IMG/VR virus record: IMGVR_UViG_3300037585_003009
Span: 1 to 41,796 of that record
DNA: 41,796 bases
From: a virus
Direction: 5' to 3' (one strand)
Below, piece by piece: positions 32,662 through 39,220 of this stretch; positions within the stretch are counted from its first letter, which is position 1; the number at the start of each line of letters is the position of its first letter. A program made the position numbers and the translations under genes. Below the pieces are notes generated by a model that was not told the origin of the DNA, made no database searches, and saw only the letters and a list, made by a program, of their open reading frames with translations.

Positions 32662-33053
32662 GCGCATTAAAGAACCGTAGAGCGATAATAAAACTGTCAT
32701 TCACGGTTTTAATTTATGCAATACCACTATATTTTAGCAGAGACTCCCTAAACACTCATAAAGTAGATATTTATCTCCTTTCGGATAAACTACGATACCC
32801 TGAAAACATTGCTTATGATATAGCAGAACTTTTAGTCATTAACCTTTTAGTATATACTGTTTACTCCCTAATTCAATATAAGCAGTATAAAAGGTATGCA
32901 CTAGCTTTTTTAACTACCTCACTACTAGGAATCCCAGCATATTTCCTAATCTACTCTCAAGGATCAACGCTGTTTGTTTTACCTCTTTTAATACTACTTA
33001 TTTATGTTGCACACAGAAAAAACAGAAATGAAGAAAGAAATCACTTTGGGTAA
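32658..33053 (+). CDS. Multi-pass membrane protein (lysis-region)
   Basis: A 131-aa protein with a basic N terminus and about three to four hydrophobic segments (roughly 11-25, 49-68, 75-92, 98-115). It is ATGA-coupled to the upstream gene. It could be a holin or another membrane effector; the position just before the small membrane genes and endolysin candidate fits lysis. Confidence 0.55.
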   Translation: MSALKNRRAIIKLSFTVLIYAIPLYFSRDSLNTHKVDIYLLSDKLRYPENIAYDIAELLVINLLVYTVYSLIQYKQYKRYALAFLTTSLLGIPAYFLIYSQGSTLFVLPLLILLIYVAHRKNRNEERNHFG

Positions 33054-33273
33054 TTTACTGTCTGTGGGAGTTCCGATATTGCTAATTATTATTGGTTGGG
33101 GAATTTCTGTAAATAGTAGGATGGAAGCCAATGATGTACAAGTAGAAAATAATACTAGTACAATAGTTAGGAACGCTGACAAGATTGAGAAGGTTGATGA
33201 TAAAGTTGACCAGAACTTTAAGGAGATTCAATCCAAGCTAGACAGAATAATTGAAAGACTCGGTACAAAATGA
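33028..33273 (+). CDS. Membrane-anchored coiled-coil protein
   Basis: An 81-aa protein. I choose the ATG at 33028, giving a short charged N terminus before one membrane segment (about 8-28); the frame is also open from 33004. The rest is a coiled coil. Such proteins are common in phage lysis cassettes (holin or haemolysin XhlA-like layout). Confidence 0.6.
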   Translation: MKKEITLGNLLSVGVPILLIIIGWGISVNSRMEANDVQVENNTSTIVRNADKIEKVDDKVDQNFKEIQSKLDRIIERLGTK

Positions 33274-33470
33274 AAAAGACAAAATTTAATTGGCAAAATT
33301 ACTGGAATCCCACACCTAAGAAAGTTAGACAACTTGCAGATTCTCTACTTGTTTCCTGTGTTGCCTTGGGTATTGTCTTCCAGAACAACGACCTAGGAGG
33401 ATGGGGTATGGCATTTGAGATTATTGGTGTCGCTTTGAAGTTAGTATCTAACATGTTTACGGAAAAGTAA
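33270..33470 (+). CDS. Holin-like small membrane protein
   Basis: A 66-aa protein with FNWQNYWNPTPKKVRQLADS at the N terminus, then two hydrophobic segments (about 25-38 and 43-60) separated by a short polar turn. Similar small proteins occur just before the endolysin in Bacteroidota phages. ATGA overlap with the previous gene and one-base overlap with the next. Confidence 0.6.
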   Translation: MKKTKFNWQNYWNPTPKKVRQLADSLLVSCVALGIVFQNNDLGGWGMAFEIIGVALKLVSNMFTEK

Positions 33471-34054
33471 TGTATTACAGCGCACAACAAATAGTTGAAA
33501 TAGCCAAAGAAGCAGAAGAATATACTCATATTCCTAGCGGCTACTGGTGGGCAGCTATACGTTCTAATCCTCAAGATAGATTGGTTGACGAGTTTTGTTG
33601 TGTGTTTAACCTAATGAAAGGCGAAGATATTATAACAACAACAACTTGTACAACAGTCCCAGGTTTACAAGCGTTAAAAGGAGGTTTTCGGAGATACAAC
33701 AACAAAGGCGCGGGAGTTGTATGTGCAAATATTTGGATGTACCAATCTTTCAAATACGGTAAGCATGCAAGTAGAATGAGAGCCTTAAGAATGGTTAAGC
33801 CTGTTTGGAGTACTAGAGATGGTGATTTTGATAATGTAGCTGAAGAGTACGGAAAAAGAACTTTTAAGAATATTTACGCGAATGTTCACGGGGCTACTTT
33901 TAACAGATGGTCAAAATTAGTTCGTAAATATATTAAAGGATGGTCATACGCTTGTATTGTTTTAAACAACAACGAAGAGTACAACAAAATTATAGACCTT
34001 ACGGAAAGCGCTGGATGTGTTTCGGGAATAATTATTGACGAGTTTAGCGTATAA
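33470..34054 (+). CDS. Endolysin-type protein candidate
   Basis: A 194-aa soluble protein following the holin candidates by overlap. The sequence TTTTCTTVPGLQALKGG, a later NVHG (about 139-142) and GWSYACIVLNNNEEYNKII (about 156-174) match, from memory, proteins placed at the endolysin position in flavophages. The WS-x-C arrangement after a histidine could be catalytic, as in peptidoglycan-acting enzymes. No classical lysozyme or amidase motif is visible, so the activity is inferred. Confidence 0.5.
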   Translation: MYYSAQQIVEIAKEAEEYTHIPSGYWWAAIRSNPQDRLVDEFCCVFNLMKGEDIITTTTCTTVPGLQALKGGFRRYNNKGAGVVCANIWMYQSFKYGKHASRMRALRMVKPVWSTRDGDFDNVAEEYGKRTFKNIYANVHGATFNRWSKLVRKYIKGWSYACIVLNNNEEYNKIIDLTESAGCVSGIIIDEFSV

Positions 34055-34055
34055 A

Positions 34056-34085
34056 AAAGCCCTAGAAGTCCCATAAACACTAGGC
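34056..34085 (-). terminator. Leftward terminator, distal
   Basis: Read leftward, GCCTAG pairs with CTAGGGC around a 14-base loop and is followed by six T (plus-strand A run 34053-34058). It backs up the first leftward terminator and protects the lysis genes from antisense transcription. Confidence 0.6.
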
Positions 34086-34114
34086 GGCCCAAAACTACAT
34101 ATTCGGGCCATAAG

Positions 34115-34139
34115 AAAAAAACCCACTAATTAAAGTAGG
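34115..34139 (-). terminator. Leftward terminator, proximal
   Basis: Read leftward, CCTAC pairs with GTGGG (one G-T pair) and is followed by seven T. The stop codon of the 46-aa gene lies inside the hairpin loop. Confidence 0.65.
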
Positions 34140-34270
34140 CTGTTTAAGTATTCTTTTAACTTCTGTTTTAGTTCTTCCTTCCTGTTTTCTGGAACTCTAA
34201 AATTTATTACTACCGAGGGAACAGGTTTTTTCTTTCGTCCTGCTCCCTTTCTTTTTCCTCCGTGGTTCAT
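34130..34270 (-). CDS. Small basic ribbon-helix-helix-like protein (46 aa)
   Basis: The sequence opens MNHGGKRKGAGRKKKPVPSV, then VVINFRVPENRKEEL and a lysine-rich helix ending LNSLL. A short strand followed by helices is the start of an MetJ/Arc-type DNA-binding fold, and the GKRKGAGRKK segment would contact DNA backbone. Its ATG overlaps the stop of the upstream 91-aa gene by one base. It is a candidate regulator in the only leftward operon. At 46 aa it is short for a full fold. Confidence 0.65.
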   Translation of the reverse strand: MNHGGKRKGAGRKKKPVPSVVINFRVPENRKEELKQKLKEYLNSLL

Positions 34271-34545
34271 TATGCTACGTATTTCTTTGCGTTATCTAAG
34301 TCATTGATAAGGCTAACAACATCAACAGGTTTGATGTGCATTGAGACAGCCTGAATTTTTATTTTATGATCAGCTTGAGCATAAGCAAGGTTGATTAATG
34401 ACTCTAATCTATTCGCTTCTTTCTCATTTCCTAGTTCAAACTCATTTTGCAATTGAGGAATCATTTTCTGAGCTTGCGCTTCTAATCTTGAAACTGATTG
34501 CTCTACTGATTTTAATTCTTCGTATTGTGCTGCTGTGATTGTCAT
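34270..34545 (-). CDS. Leftward small helical protein
   Basis: A 91-aa protein, helical throughout, opening MTITAAQYEELKSVEQSVSR, with a likely coiled coil to about residue 60. It is preceded by a strong host-type promoter and by the leader AAAAAGTAAAATT before its ATG. It forms a two-gene operon with the basic 46-aa protein, perhaps as its partner. Function unknown. Confidence 0.75.
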   Translation of the reverse strand: MTITAAQYEELKSVEQSVSRLEAQAQKMIPQLQNEFELGNEKEANRLESLINLAYAQADHKIKIQAVSMHIKPVDVVSLINDLDNAKKYVA

Positions 34546-34581
34546 AATTTTACTTTTTAGTTTTGTGCCTTACCGACATAA

Positions 34582-34612
34582 CAAAGATACACACTTATTT
34601 GATTTCTGCAAA
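34582..34612 (-). promoter_or_regulatory. Leftward host-type promoter
   Basis: On the minus strand TTTG (34612-34609), 19 bases, then TATCTTTG (34589-34582): an exact match to the Bacteroidota -33/-7 consensus. Unlike P1-P8 it needs no repeat pair and should be active on entry into the cell. Confidence 0.85.
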
Positions 34613-34651
34613 CATTTATCAAGAAAAGTTTATTTTTTTTAATTTAGCAAT

Positions 34652-35125
34652 ATGAGAACACTAATAATTATACTGTTATACTTCAACGCATTTGGACAAG
34701 TAGACACAATACAACCACCCTGCAACCTTACACGCCAGCAGACGAGACTTTGGCACGATCTAAGGGAAACACAACTAAAACTATTCGACGCACAACACAA
34801 ACGAGAAAACACGAAAGAAATCAAATCTTTAAAATACGGTGTTCGATCCTTACGACTAGAAAACAAAAACATTAAGCGTGAGTACGAATTTAAACAGGAT
34901 AGTATAAAGCGTTCTAACAAACTTTTATTAGCTCAAGAAAGGAATCGCACCAAGGAAGCTAAAAAGACTCTCACAGCGAAGATAAAGCAGCAAGAAAACG
35001 AATACAAGATATTAAAGAAAGAAACCAATAAGAAAGTTAACGCAAATATTGTTTGGATCATTTGCGGAATAGCTGGTATTTTACTATTGATTTTGGTTGT
35101 TATGTTGGTTAAGCGTTCAAAATAG
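34652..35125 (+). CDS. Spanin-like secreted coiled-coil protein
   Basis: A 157-aa protein with a hydrophobic signal-like start (MRTLIIILLYFNAFGQ), a long charged coiled coil (about 30-130) and a C-terminal membrane helix (about 132-151) followed by KRSK. Two membrane anchors bridged by a coiled coil fit a spanin that fuses inner and outer membrane at lysis. It lies just beyond the leftward operon, downstream of the lysis genes. The start has no lipobox cysteine, so a single-protein spanin is the closest model. Confidence 0.5.
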   Translation: MRTLIIILLYFNAFGQVDTIQPPCNLTRQQTRLWHDLRETQLKLFDAQHKRENTKEIKSLKYGVRSLRLENKNIKREYEFKQDSIKRSNKLLLAQERNRTKEAKKTLTAKIKQQENEYKILKKETNKKVNANIVWIICGIAGILLLILVVMLVKRSK

Positions 35126-35175
35126 TTTATATTGTAACCGTTTTAGTATTTTCTCATAATTCATACTTTGTTTGA

Positions 35176-35203
35176 CCCTGTACTTAATTGTATGGGGTTT
35201 TTT
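35176..35203 (+). terminator. Rho-independent terminator
   Basis: CCCTGTAC (35176-35183) pairs with GTATGGGG (35190-35197), with two G-T pairs, followed by six T and, after a C, five more. It separates the spanin-like gene from promoter P6. Confidence 0.8.
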
Positions 35204-35209
35204 CTTTTT

Positions 35210-35279
35210 ACCGTTCATCATTAATATTTACCGTTCGTCACAATTGCCAACTTTTAACTGAGTTGTTTGACGATATTTG
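35210..35279 (+). promoter_or_regulatory. Tandem-repeat promoter P6
   Basis: Repeats ACCGTTCATCA (35210) and ACCGTTCGTCA (35230) are 20 bp apart, with GATATTTG at 35272-35279, 42 bp after the second. The first base of the -7 box deviates. It directly follows a terminator and drives the operon from 35298. Confidence 0.75.
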
Positions 35280-35297
35280 GAGTAACAAAAAACAAGC

Positions 35298-35510
35298 ATG
35301 ATTAGAGAGTTAACATATACAGCAGAGACAAGAGACAGCAAGGGAGGTTGCCCGACATACACAACAAGCACTTGCAAAGAAATGTGTTCGGACATAATAC
35401 AGGCTATAATAGTAGGGGAGAACGTAGATGTTAACAACCCTATTAAGCGAGGTAAAAAATACGAGTACAAAGGAAAAACAATAACATTAACAACAAATTA
35501 CAAGTTATGA
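35298..35510 (+). CDS. Small early protein
   Basis: A 70-aa protein with three cysteines, opening MIRELTYTAETRDSKGGCPT. First gene behind promoter P6; its TGA overlaps the next ATG. Function unknown. Confidence 0.75.
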   Translation: MIRELTYTAETRDSKGGCPTYTTSTCKEMCSDIIQAIIVGENVDVNNPIKRGKKYEYKGKTITLTTNYKL

Positions 35511-36130
35511 AAAAACAACATGAAAGTTACGGAATGATAAGCGTCTCAAAATTCGCATCTAACCATTCTCAATTTTTTGGTTCTGATCTAGTCCAAAATG
35601 GCGGTGTTACTATTGAGATAAACACAGCAGAAAAAGAAAGAAAATATAATTCAGAATGGTATCAACCAAAAAGTAATGTTATTTCTGTTAGATTATCATA
35701 TAATCAATATGTCGATATGATTACTAGCGGAATGAATACTGTGGGTGTTCCGTGTACTATCCAAAATGTACAAGGTAAAAGAATCGAGCAAATAGACCAT
35801 ATTGAAAACAAAAAAGAAATGTTTCAAAATGACATGCTCGACACTCATAAAGAATACCATAAAAGGATTGACGAAATTTTATCCATGCTTGACGGTAATA
35901 ACATAGGCAAAAGAAAAGCTGAAGAAATAAAGCACGAGATAGAAGTGTTAAAAGGTCATATTTCTGGTAACACTAATTTTGTTATGAAATGTTTTAACGA
36001 ATCTATGGAAAAGGCAGTGACAGAGGCAAAGCACTCCGTTTCTAACTACATAGATAACAAAATACACACACTAGGAATTGAATCTTTAAGAGAAGAGATG
36101 AAAGTATCAATAGACACTAATGAAAAATAA
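35507..36130 (+). CDS. Conserved phage hypothetical protein
   Basis: A 207-aa protein. The N-terminal half has SKFASNHSQFFGSDLVQNGG and a VGVPCTIQNVQGKRIE segment; the C-terminal half is a long helical region (about 110-200) suited to oligomerisation. I recall this architecture from an unnamed family frequent in gut and marine phages, often near replication genes. Overlaps both neighbours. Confidence 0.7.
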   Translation: MKKQHESYGMISVSKFASNHSQFFGSDLVQNGGVTIEINTAEKERKYNSEWYQPKSNVISVRLSYNQYVDMITSGMNTVGVPCTIQNVQGKRIEQIDHIENKKEMFQNDMLDTHKEYHKRIDEILSMLDGNNIGKRKAEEIKHEIEVLKGHISGNTNFVMKCFNESMEKAVTEAKHSVSNYIDNKIHTLGIESLREEMKVSIDTNEK

Positions 36131-36509
36131 GGCTATGACATCAAAACTAAAAGACTTTATTACCGTAGCAGTAGAGAATGAGTTTTACGATAAAACTACA
36201 CAGCTAGAATGCAAGGCGTATTTATTCAGGGGTATGAGAAACATGACTTTTGCTAAAATAGGCAACGATTTAGGAGTAGACAGACATAAAGCTAGTAAAT
36301 TAGTCAAAGAAATTGAGGGCAGAATCAAGTCTAAAAGCAAAGACAGGTTAATATCAAATTTTAGGCTAAAGTTTGACAGAATAGAACAAGAGTGTAAAGA
36401 ATACGCCTATCGTTTGACAATTGAAAAAGGAATAGAGATACTGGAAGCACCAACAGCCAGATTAAAAAATAAAAGGTTGGAATTGATCAATGAAATAAAT
36501 TGGAATTAA
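36120..36509 (+). CDS. Helix-turn-helix protein, candidate regulator
   Basis: A 129-aa protein with a HTH of the sigma-70 region 4 or LuxR type at about 41-68: MTFAKIGNDLGVDRHKASKL, followed by a recognition helix extension. The rest is basic and helical. The ATG at 36135 is an alternative start. It lies in the operon controlled by P6. It is one of few DNA-binding candidates in the genome and could be the factor that reads the ACCACTCATCA repeats, but nothing shows this directly. Confidence 0.65.
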   Translation: MKNKAMTSKLKDFITVAVENEFYDKTTQLECKAYLFRGMRNMTFAKIGNDLGVDRHKASKLVKEIEGRIKSKSKDRLISNFRLKFDRIEQECKEYAYRLTIEKGIEILEAPTARLKNKRLELINEINWN

Positions 36510-36510
36510 G

Positions 36511-36759
36511 ATGATTGAACTAGAAGCGACAAAAGCAAAAAAAGTGACCATACCAAAACGGATAAAAAGATTTGCGGTTGCGTACTACACTAAAGGTTCA
36601 GGTTGGGAAAATACAACAAGATTATTCACAACTCCTGAAAGCGCGTTAGAAGATTTTTTACGTTACTATGAAGGTGACACGAGTTCTTGGTCACCTAAAT
36701 TTTATACTGTTTATGAGCTTAGTTTAGAAGTTCCAATAATAGCAGCAAATGAAGAGTAA
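36511..36759 (+). CDS. Hypothetical protein
   Basis: An 82-aa protein with aromatic-rich middle (AVAYYTKGSGWENTTRLF) and acidic C terminus. It begins one base after the upstream stop. Function unknown. Confidence 0.7.
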   Translation: MIELEATKAKKVTIPKRIKRFAVAYYTKGSGWENTTRLFTTPESALEDFLRYYEGDTSSWSPKFYTVYELSLEVPIIAANEE

Positions 36760-36778
36760 GACGTTTAAACAAACTAAA

Positions 36779-36928
36779 ATGACACTAAAACAAGCCCAGC
36801 AAATAATTGAACAACATTTAGAATGGATCAAGAGCGACAAAACAGGAGAGTATAGGTACACAGAAAGTGCTTTTAACGAAGCTTTGAAGGTTGTACTGTA
36901 TAATTCACATAAAAATGGATTTGCATGA
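36779..36928 (+). CDS. Small helical protein (49 aa)
   Basis: Opens MTLKQAQQIIEQHLEWIKSD. I choose the ATG at 36779 after the upstream stop; the frame is also open from 36749. The last bases overlap the next ATG. Function unknown. Confidence 0.6.
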   Translation: MTLKQAQQIIEQHLEWIKSDKTGEYRYTESAFNEALKVVLYNSHKNGFA

Positions 36929-37065
36929 ACAAAGCGATTAACGATGTAGACAGGGAAAATTTCTTTACCAACTTTAACCCACAGCTACTAAAACAGATAA
37001 GAATTATTAAGCAATACACTAAAATCAAGGAAAATGAATATATTAGAAATAATTCAAAGCCTTAA
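36925..37065 (+). CDS. Small basic protein (46 aa)
   Basis: Opens MNKAINDVDRENFFTNFNPQ. The ATG overlaps the upstream stop (ATGA) and the gene overlaps the next one by 32 bases. Coupled overlaps support it. Function unknown. Confidence 0.5.
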   Translation: MNKAINDVDRENFFTNFNPQLLKQIRIIKQYTKIKENEYIRNNSKP

Positions 37066-37453
37066 AGAATGGATGCCCAGTTTTTTTGGAGTTGTGTCAT
37101 CTAGTGAGTTTTTAAGCCAATCAAAATTTACCATTGATCAATTAAGAAAAAATGATAGGTCGAGTGACGCTGTTTTAGATAGAAACTTATTGATAGCAAT
37201 ACTGTGTTTTGAAATGAAATCAGAAGATGTTGCAAGCTATATAAATAGAGATCGAACAACATGCAGAGCGTCTATTATATACTTGTATAGGCTTTCAGAA
37301 TATGGAAATTACATAAAGTGCCGCATACAAACACATTTTGAAGATTATGACAATTCAATAAACAACTTTAGAAGTGAAACACCGTTGGCACTTCTTAGGT
37401 TGCAATCAAACTTCAACGGTAAACAAATAAAAACAGTAAAATACTTAGAGTAA
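37034..37453 (+). CDS. DnaA domain IV-like DNA-binding candidate
   Basis: A 139-aa protein. The stretch LLIAILCFEMKSEDVASYIN followed by RDRTTCRASIIYLYRL (about 48-85) resembles the DnaA C-terminal helix-turn-helix with its RDHTTV signature. The ATPase part is absent. It may bind a phage origin or regulate replication; it stands just before the SSB-like gene. The resemblance is short and needs a profile search. Confidence 0.5.
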   Translation: MNILEIIQSLKEWMPSFFGVVSSSEFLSQSKFTIDQLRKNDRSSDAVLDRNLLIAILCFEMKSEDVASYINRDRTTCRASIIYLYRLSEYGNYIKCRIQTHFEDYDNSINNFRSETPLALLRLQSNFNGKQIKTVKYLE

Positions 37454-37454
37454 A

Positions 37455-37796
37455 ATGAGCTACAAATTAACAGGAACAATCAAAGTAATTAACGACACTG
37501 TACAGATCAGTGAGAAATTTTCAAAGCGTGAATTCGTAGTAACAGATAACGACGCTATGTACCCTCAAGATATTAGTTTGCAGTTAACACAAGATAAAGT
37601 TAGCATCTTGGATAATTACAACGTAGGCGATTCGGTAGAGGTGTCTTTCAATCTAAACGGTCGTGAGTGGACAAGCCCAAAAGGAGAAGTTAAATACTTC
37701 AACACGCTAAACGCATGGAGAATCGAAAAGTTAGACGCATCAAAAGCTAACACAGAACAGGCAGCTACACAAGATGATGATGACCTGCCATTTTAA
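37455..37796 (+). CDS. DUF3127 SSB-like protein
   Basis: A 113-aa OB-fold-type protein: MSYKLTGTIKVINDTVQIS at the start, REFVVTDND, and NLNGREWTSPKGEVKYFNTL near the end are typical of DUF3127. The last residues DDDDLPF are the acidic tip by which SSB proteins recruit replication partners. It should coat single-stranded phage DNA during replication and recombination. Confidence 0.85.
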   Translation: MSYKLTGTIKVINDTVQISEKFSKREFVVTDNDAMYPQDISLQLTQDKVSILDNYNVGDSVEVSFNLNGREWTSPKGEVKYFNTLNAWRIEKLDASKANTEQAATQDDDDLPF

Positions 37797-37812
37797 CTAA
37801 AACTAAAACAAA

Positions 37813-38073
37813 ATGAAACAAAATCAAATTGAAATCTCTGTACAGTTAATCGCCACGCTACAGGCGGCACTTTATAAAACGGAAGAGCTTGAGCAAACAG
37901 GCATGTATGTACACGAAGTAAAAAAACGTACAAAAACATACGTCAACTTTTTAGAAAAGCGTTTAAATTACTTTTATCAAGATATGGAGATAGAAAAATC
38001 CTCAGAGTTTATTGACATGGTAAACGGTATTACAAAGAGTTCAGAAGAAATAAAGCTAACAATAGAACAATAA
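37813..38073 (+). CDS. Small helical hypothetical protein
   Basis: An 86-aa helical protein opening MKQNQIEISVQLIATLQAAL, following the SSB-like gene by 16 bases. Function unknown. Confidence 0.7.
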   Translation: MKQNQIEISVQLIATLQAALYKTEELEQTGMYVHEVKKRTKTYVNFLEKRLNYFYQDMEIEKSSEFIDMVNGITKSSEEIKLTIEQ

Positions 38074-38079
38074 AGTAAC

Positions 38080-38244
38080 ATGGTAAAAGTCAGAGATATT
38101 AAGTGTCTTTGGTGTGGAGAAAAAACAGGTGAAATTATAGACGGTGAATCTATTTACAGTAAACAAAAGTGTAAATGTCACCACTCATCCATCAATACAA
38201 CCACTCAACACATTAAGCAACTTAAAAAGATGTTAAAGCGGTAG
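38080..38244 (+). CDS. Small zinc-binding protein whose tail is encoded by operators
   Basis: A 54-aa protein opening MVKVRDIKCLWCGEKTGEII, with CLWC and CKCHH as likely zinc ligands. The codons for CHHSSINTTTQH are the two operator repeats of promoter P7, and its stop lies in the -7 box TAGATTTG. Coding and promoter function share the same bases. Confidence 0.65.
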   Translation: MVKVRDIKCLWCGEKTGEIIDGESIYSKQKCKCHHSSINTTTQHIKQLKKMLKR

Positions 38245-38249
38245 ATTTG
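38180..38249 (+). promoter_or_regulatory. Tandem-repeat promoter P7, inside a gene
   Basis: Repeats ACCACTCATCC (38180) and ACCACTCAACA (38200) are 20 bp apart, with TAGATTTG at 38242-38249, 42 bp after the second. The leader AACAAAAAAAGTAAA leads to the ATG at 38265. Confidence 0.75.
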
Positions 38250-38264
38250 AACAAAAAAAGTAAA

Positions 38265-38483
38265 ATGGATTGGAAAACAATAGAACACGACGGGTTGCCA
38301 AAGCCTAAAATAGAAACTAAAAACGGTATGCGCACGATGGAATCGTCAATTGAATTACTTTGCTCAGACGGTGAATCAATATGGCACGATTTCTTTGATC
38401 CTGAAATGGATGCAGAACACTTTTACTTCGTTACTCATTACATTAGAGTAGACGAAATACCAGTACCAGATAAAAACAAGTAA
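38265..38483 (+). CDS. DUF551-like small protein
   Basis: A 72-aa protein. I start it at 38265 because the upstream in-frame start at 38247 lies in the -7 box of P7. MDWKTIEHDGLPKPK, a middle strand, and VTHYIRVDEIPVP at the end follow the DUF551 outline (W..I....LP ... TH....LP). The function of that family is unknown. Confidence 0.55.
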   Translation: MDWKTIEHDGLPKPKIETKNGMRTMESSIELLCSDGESIWHDFFDPEMDAEHFYFVTHYIRVDEIPVPDKNK

Positions 38484-38498
38484 CAAAAACTAAAAAAA

Positions 38499-38879
38499 AT
38501 GAATTTACAAGAATTTAAAAATTACATTGAACAATCAGAATCGGGAAAAGTGTTTGAATATAGTGTTAGTGAACCATTTTCATGGAGAGGGAGCTATGAC
38601 GAAGTAGCATTTGAAATTTTACAATCACCAATGAGCCGCGAGGATATTTTAAAAAATATTGAAATCGCTTACAACGAAACTTTTTATGGATACAAGGGCG
38701 GTGAATTTCGGTATTCAGGTTGTACACCTGTTAACTTTGAGCAAGATTATAGTCGTTGGACAGATGGTGGATATCGTGATAGATTAATTGCACGAATAGA
38801 AGGAAATGATTATTTTAAAAGTGAAGAATTGCGTTTAGTTAATTTAGCTTTCCCAATTTCTTTGCAGATAGATAAATAA
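38499..38879 (+). CDS. Hypothetical protein
   Basis: A 126-aa protein with PFSWRGSYDEVAFEI (about 26-40), FYGYKGGEFRY and WTDGGYRDRL. The pattern is distinctive and I recall it in phage and bacterial proteins without known function. The promoter of the downstream sRNA candidate overlaps its 3' end. Confidence 0.7.
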   Translation: MNLQEFKNYIEQSESGKVFEYSVSEPFSWRGSYDEVAFEILQSPMSREDILKNIEIAYNETFYGYKGGEFRYSGCTPVNFEQDYSRWTDGGYRDRLIARIEGNDYFKSEELRLVNLAFPISLQIDK

Positions 38880-38891
38880 GCAGTATATTAG
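38861..38891 (+). promoter_or_regulatory. Host-type promoter for the sRNA candidate
   Basis: TTTG (38861-38864), 19 bases, then TATATTAG (38884-38891), one base from the -7 consensus. It overlaps the end of the preceding gene. Spacing is the same as in the leftward promoter at 34582. Confidence 0.65.
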
Positions 38892-38896
38892 CAGAA

Positions 38897-38988
38897 CAGT
38901 TCGGTCTCACACTATAGAACAAAAGAAGTTATTGAACCTCGATAATGAAAACGAAGTGAGACCCGTTGGATTTATCGGGGTCTTTTTA
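38897..38988 (+). ncRNA. Candidate ~90-nt small RNA
   Basis: The gap 38880-39025 contains a promoter, a structured segment and a terminator but no gene. GGTCTCAC (38903-38910) pairs perfectly with GTGAGACC (38956-38963), enclosing a 45-nt loop with an inner TTAT/ATAA hairpin. The same GACCC can instead pair with GGGTC of the terminator, so two folds exclude each other. It could be an antisense RNA, a decoy, or an attenuating leader for the gene at 39026. Confidence 0.55.
38960..38988 (+). terminator. Rho-independent terminator of the sRNA candidate
   Basis: GACCC (38960-38964) pairs with GGGTC (38978-38982), followed by TTTTTATTT. Its left arm overlaps the 3' arm of the 8-bp closing stem of the RNA. 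Confidence 0.65.
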
Positions 38989-39025
38989 TTTAATAGTTTA
39001 TCGGTAGCTTAAAACCGTTAGTAAC

Positions 39026-39220
39026 ATGGCAAAATATGATTTAAAATTTTTAGACATTGATGAGTCTGAAAGAAGCATTTCAGTAACTACGTTCGAAGAT
39101 CAAGAAATAAGAATATGTATAGATATAGATGATAGTTTCAAAACCATATACCTCGACAAATCAACAGCAATAAAGTTCGCTAAAACATTACGTACTGAGA
39201 TTAACAAAATTCAGGACTAA
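39026..39220 (+). CDS. Small acidic hypothetical protein
   Basis: A 64-aa acidic strand-helix protein opening MAKYDLKFLDIDESERSISV. Its stop overlaps the next ATG by one base. Function unknown. Confidence 0.7.
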   Translation: MAKYDLKFLDIDESERSISVTTFEDQEIRICIDIDDSFKTIYLDKSTAIKFAKTLRTEINKIQD

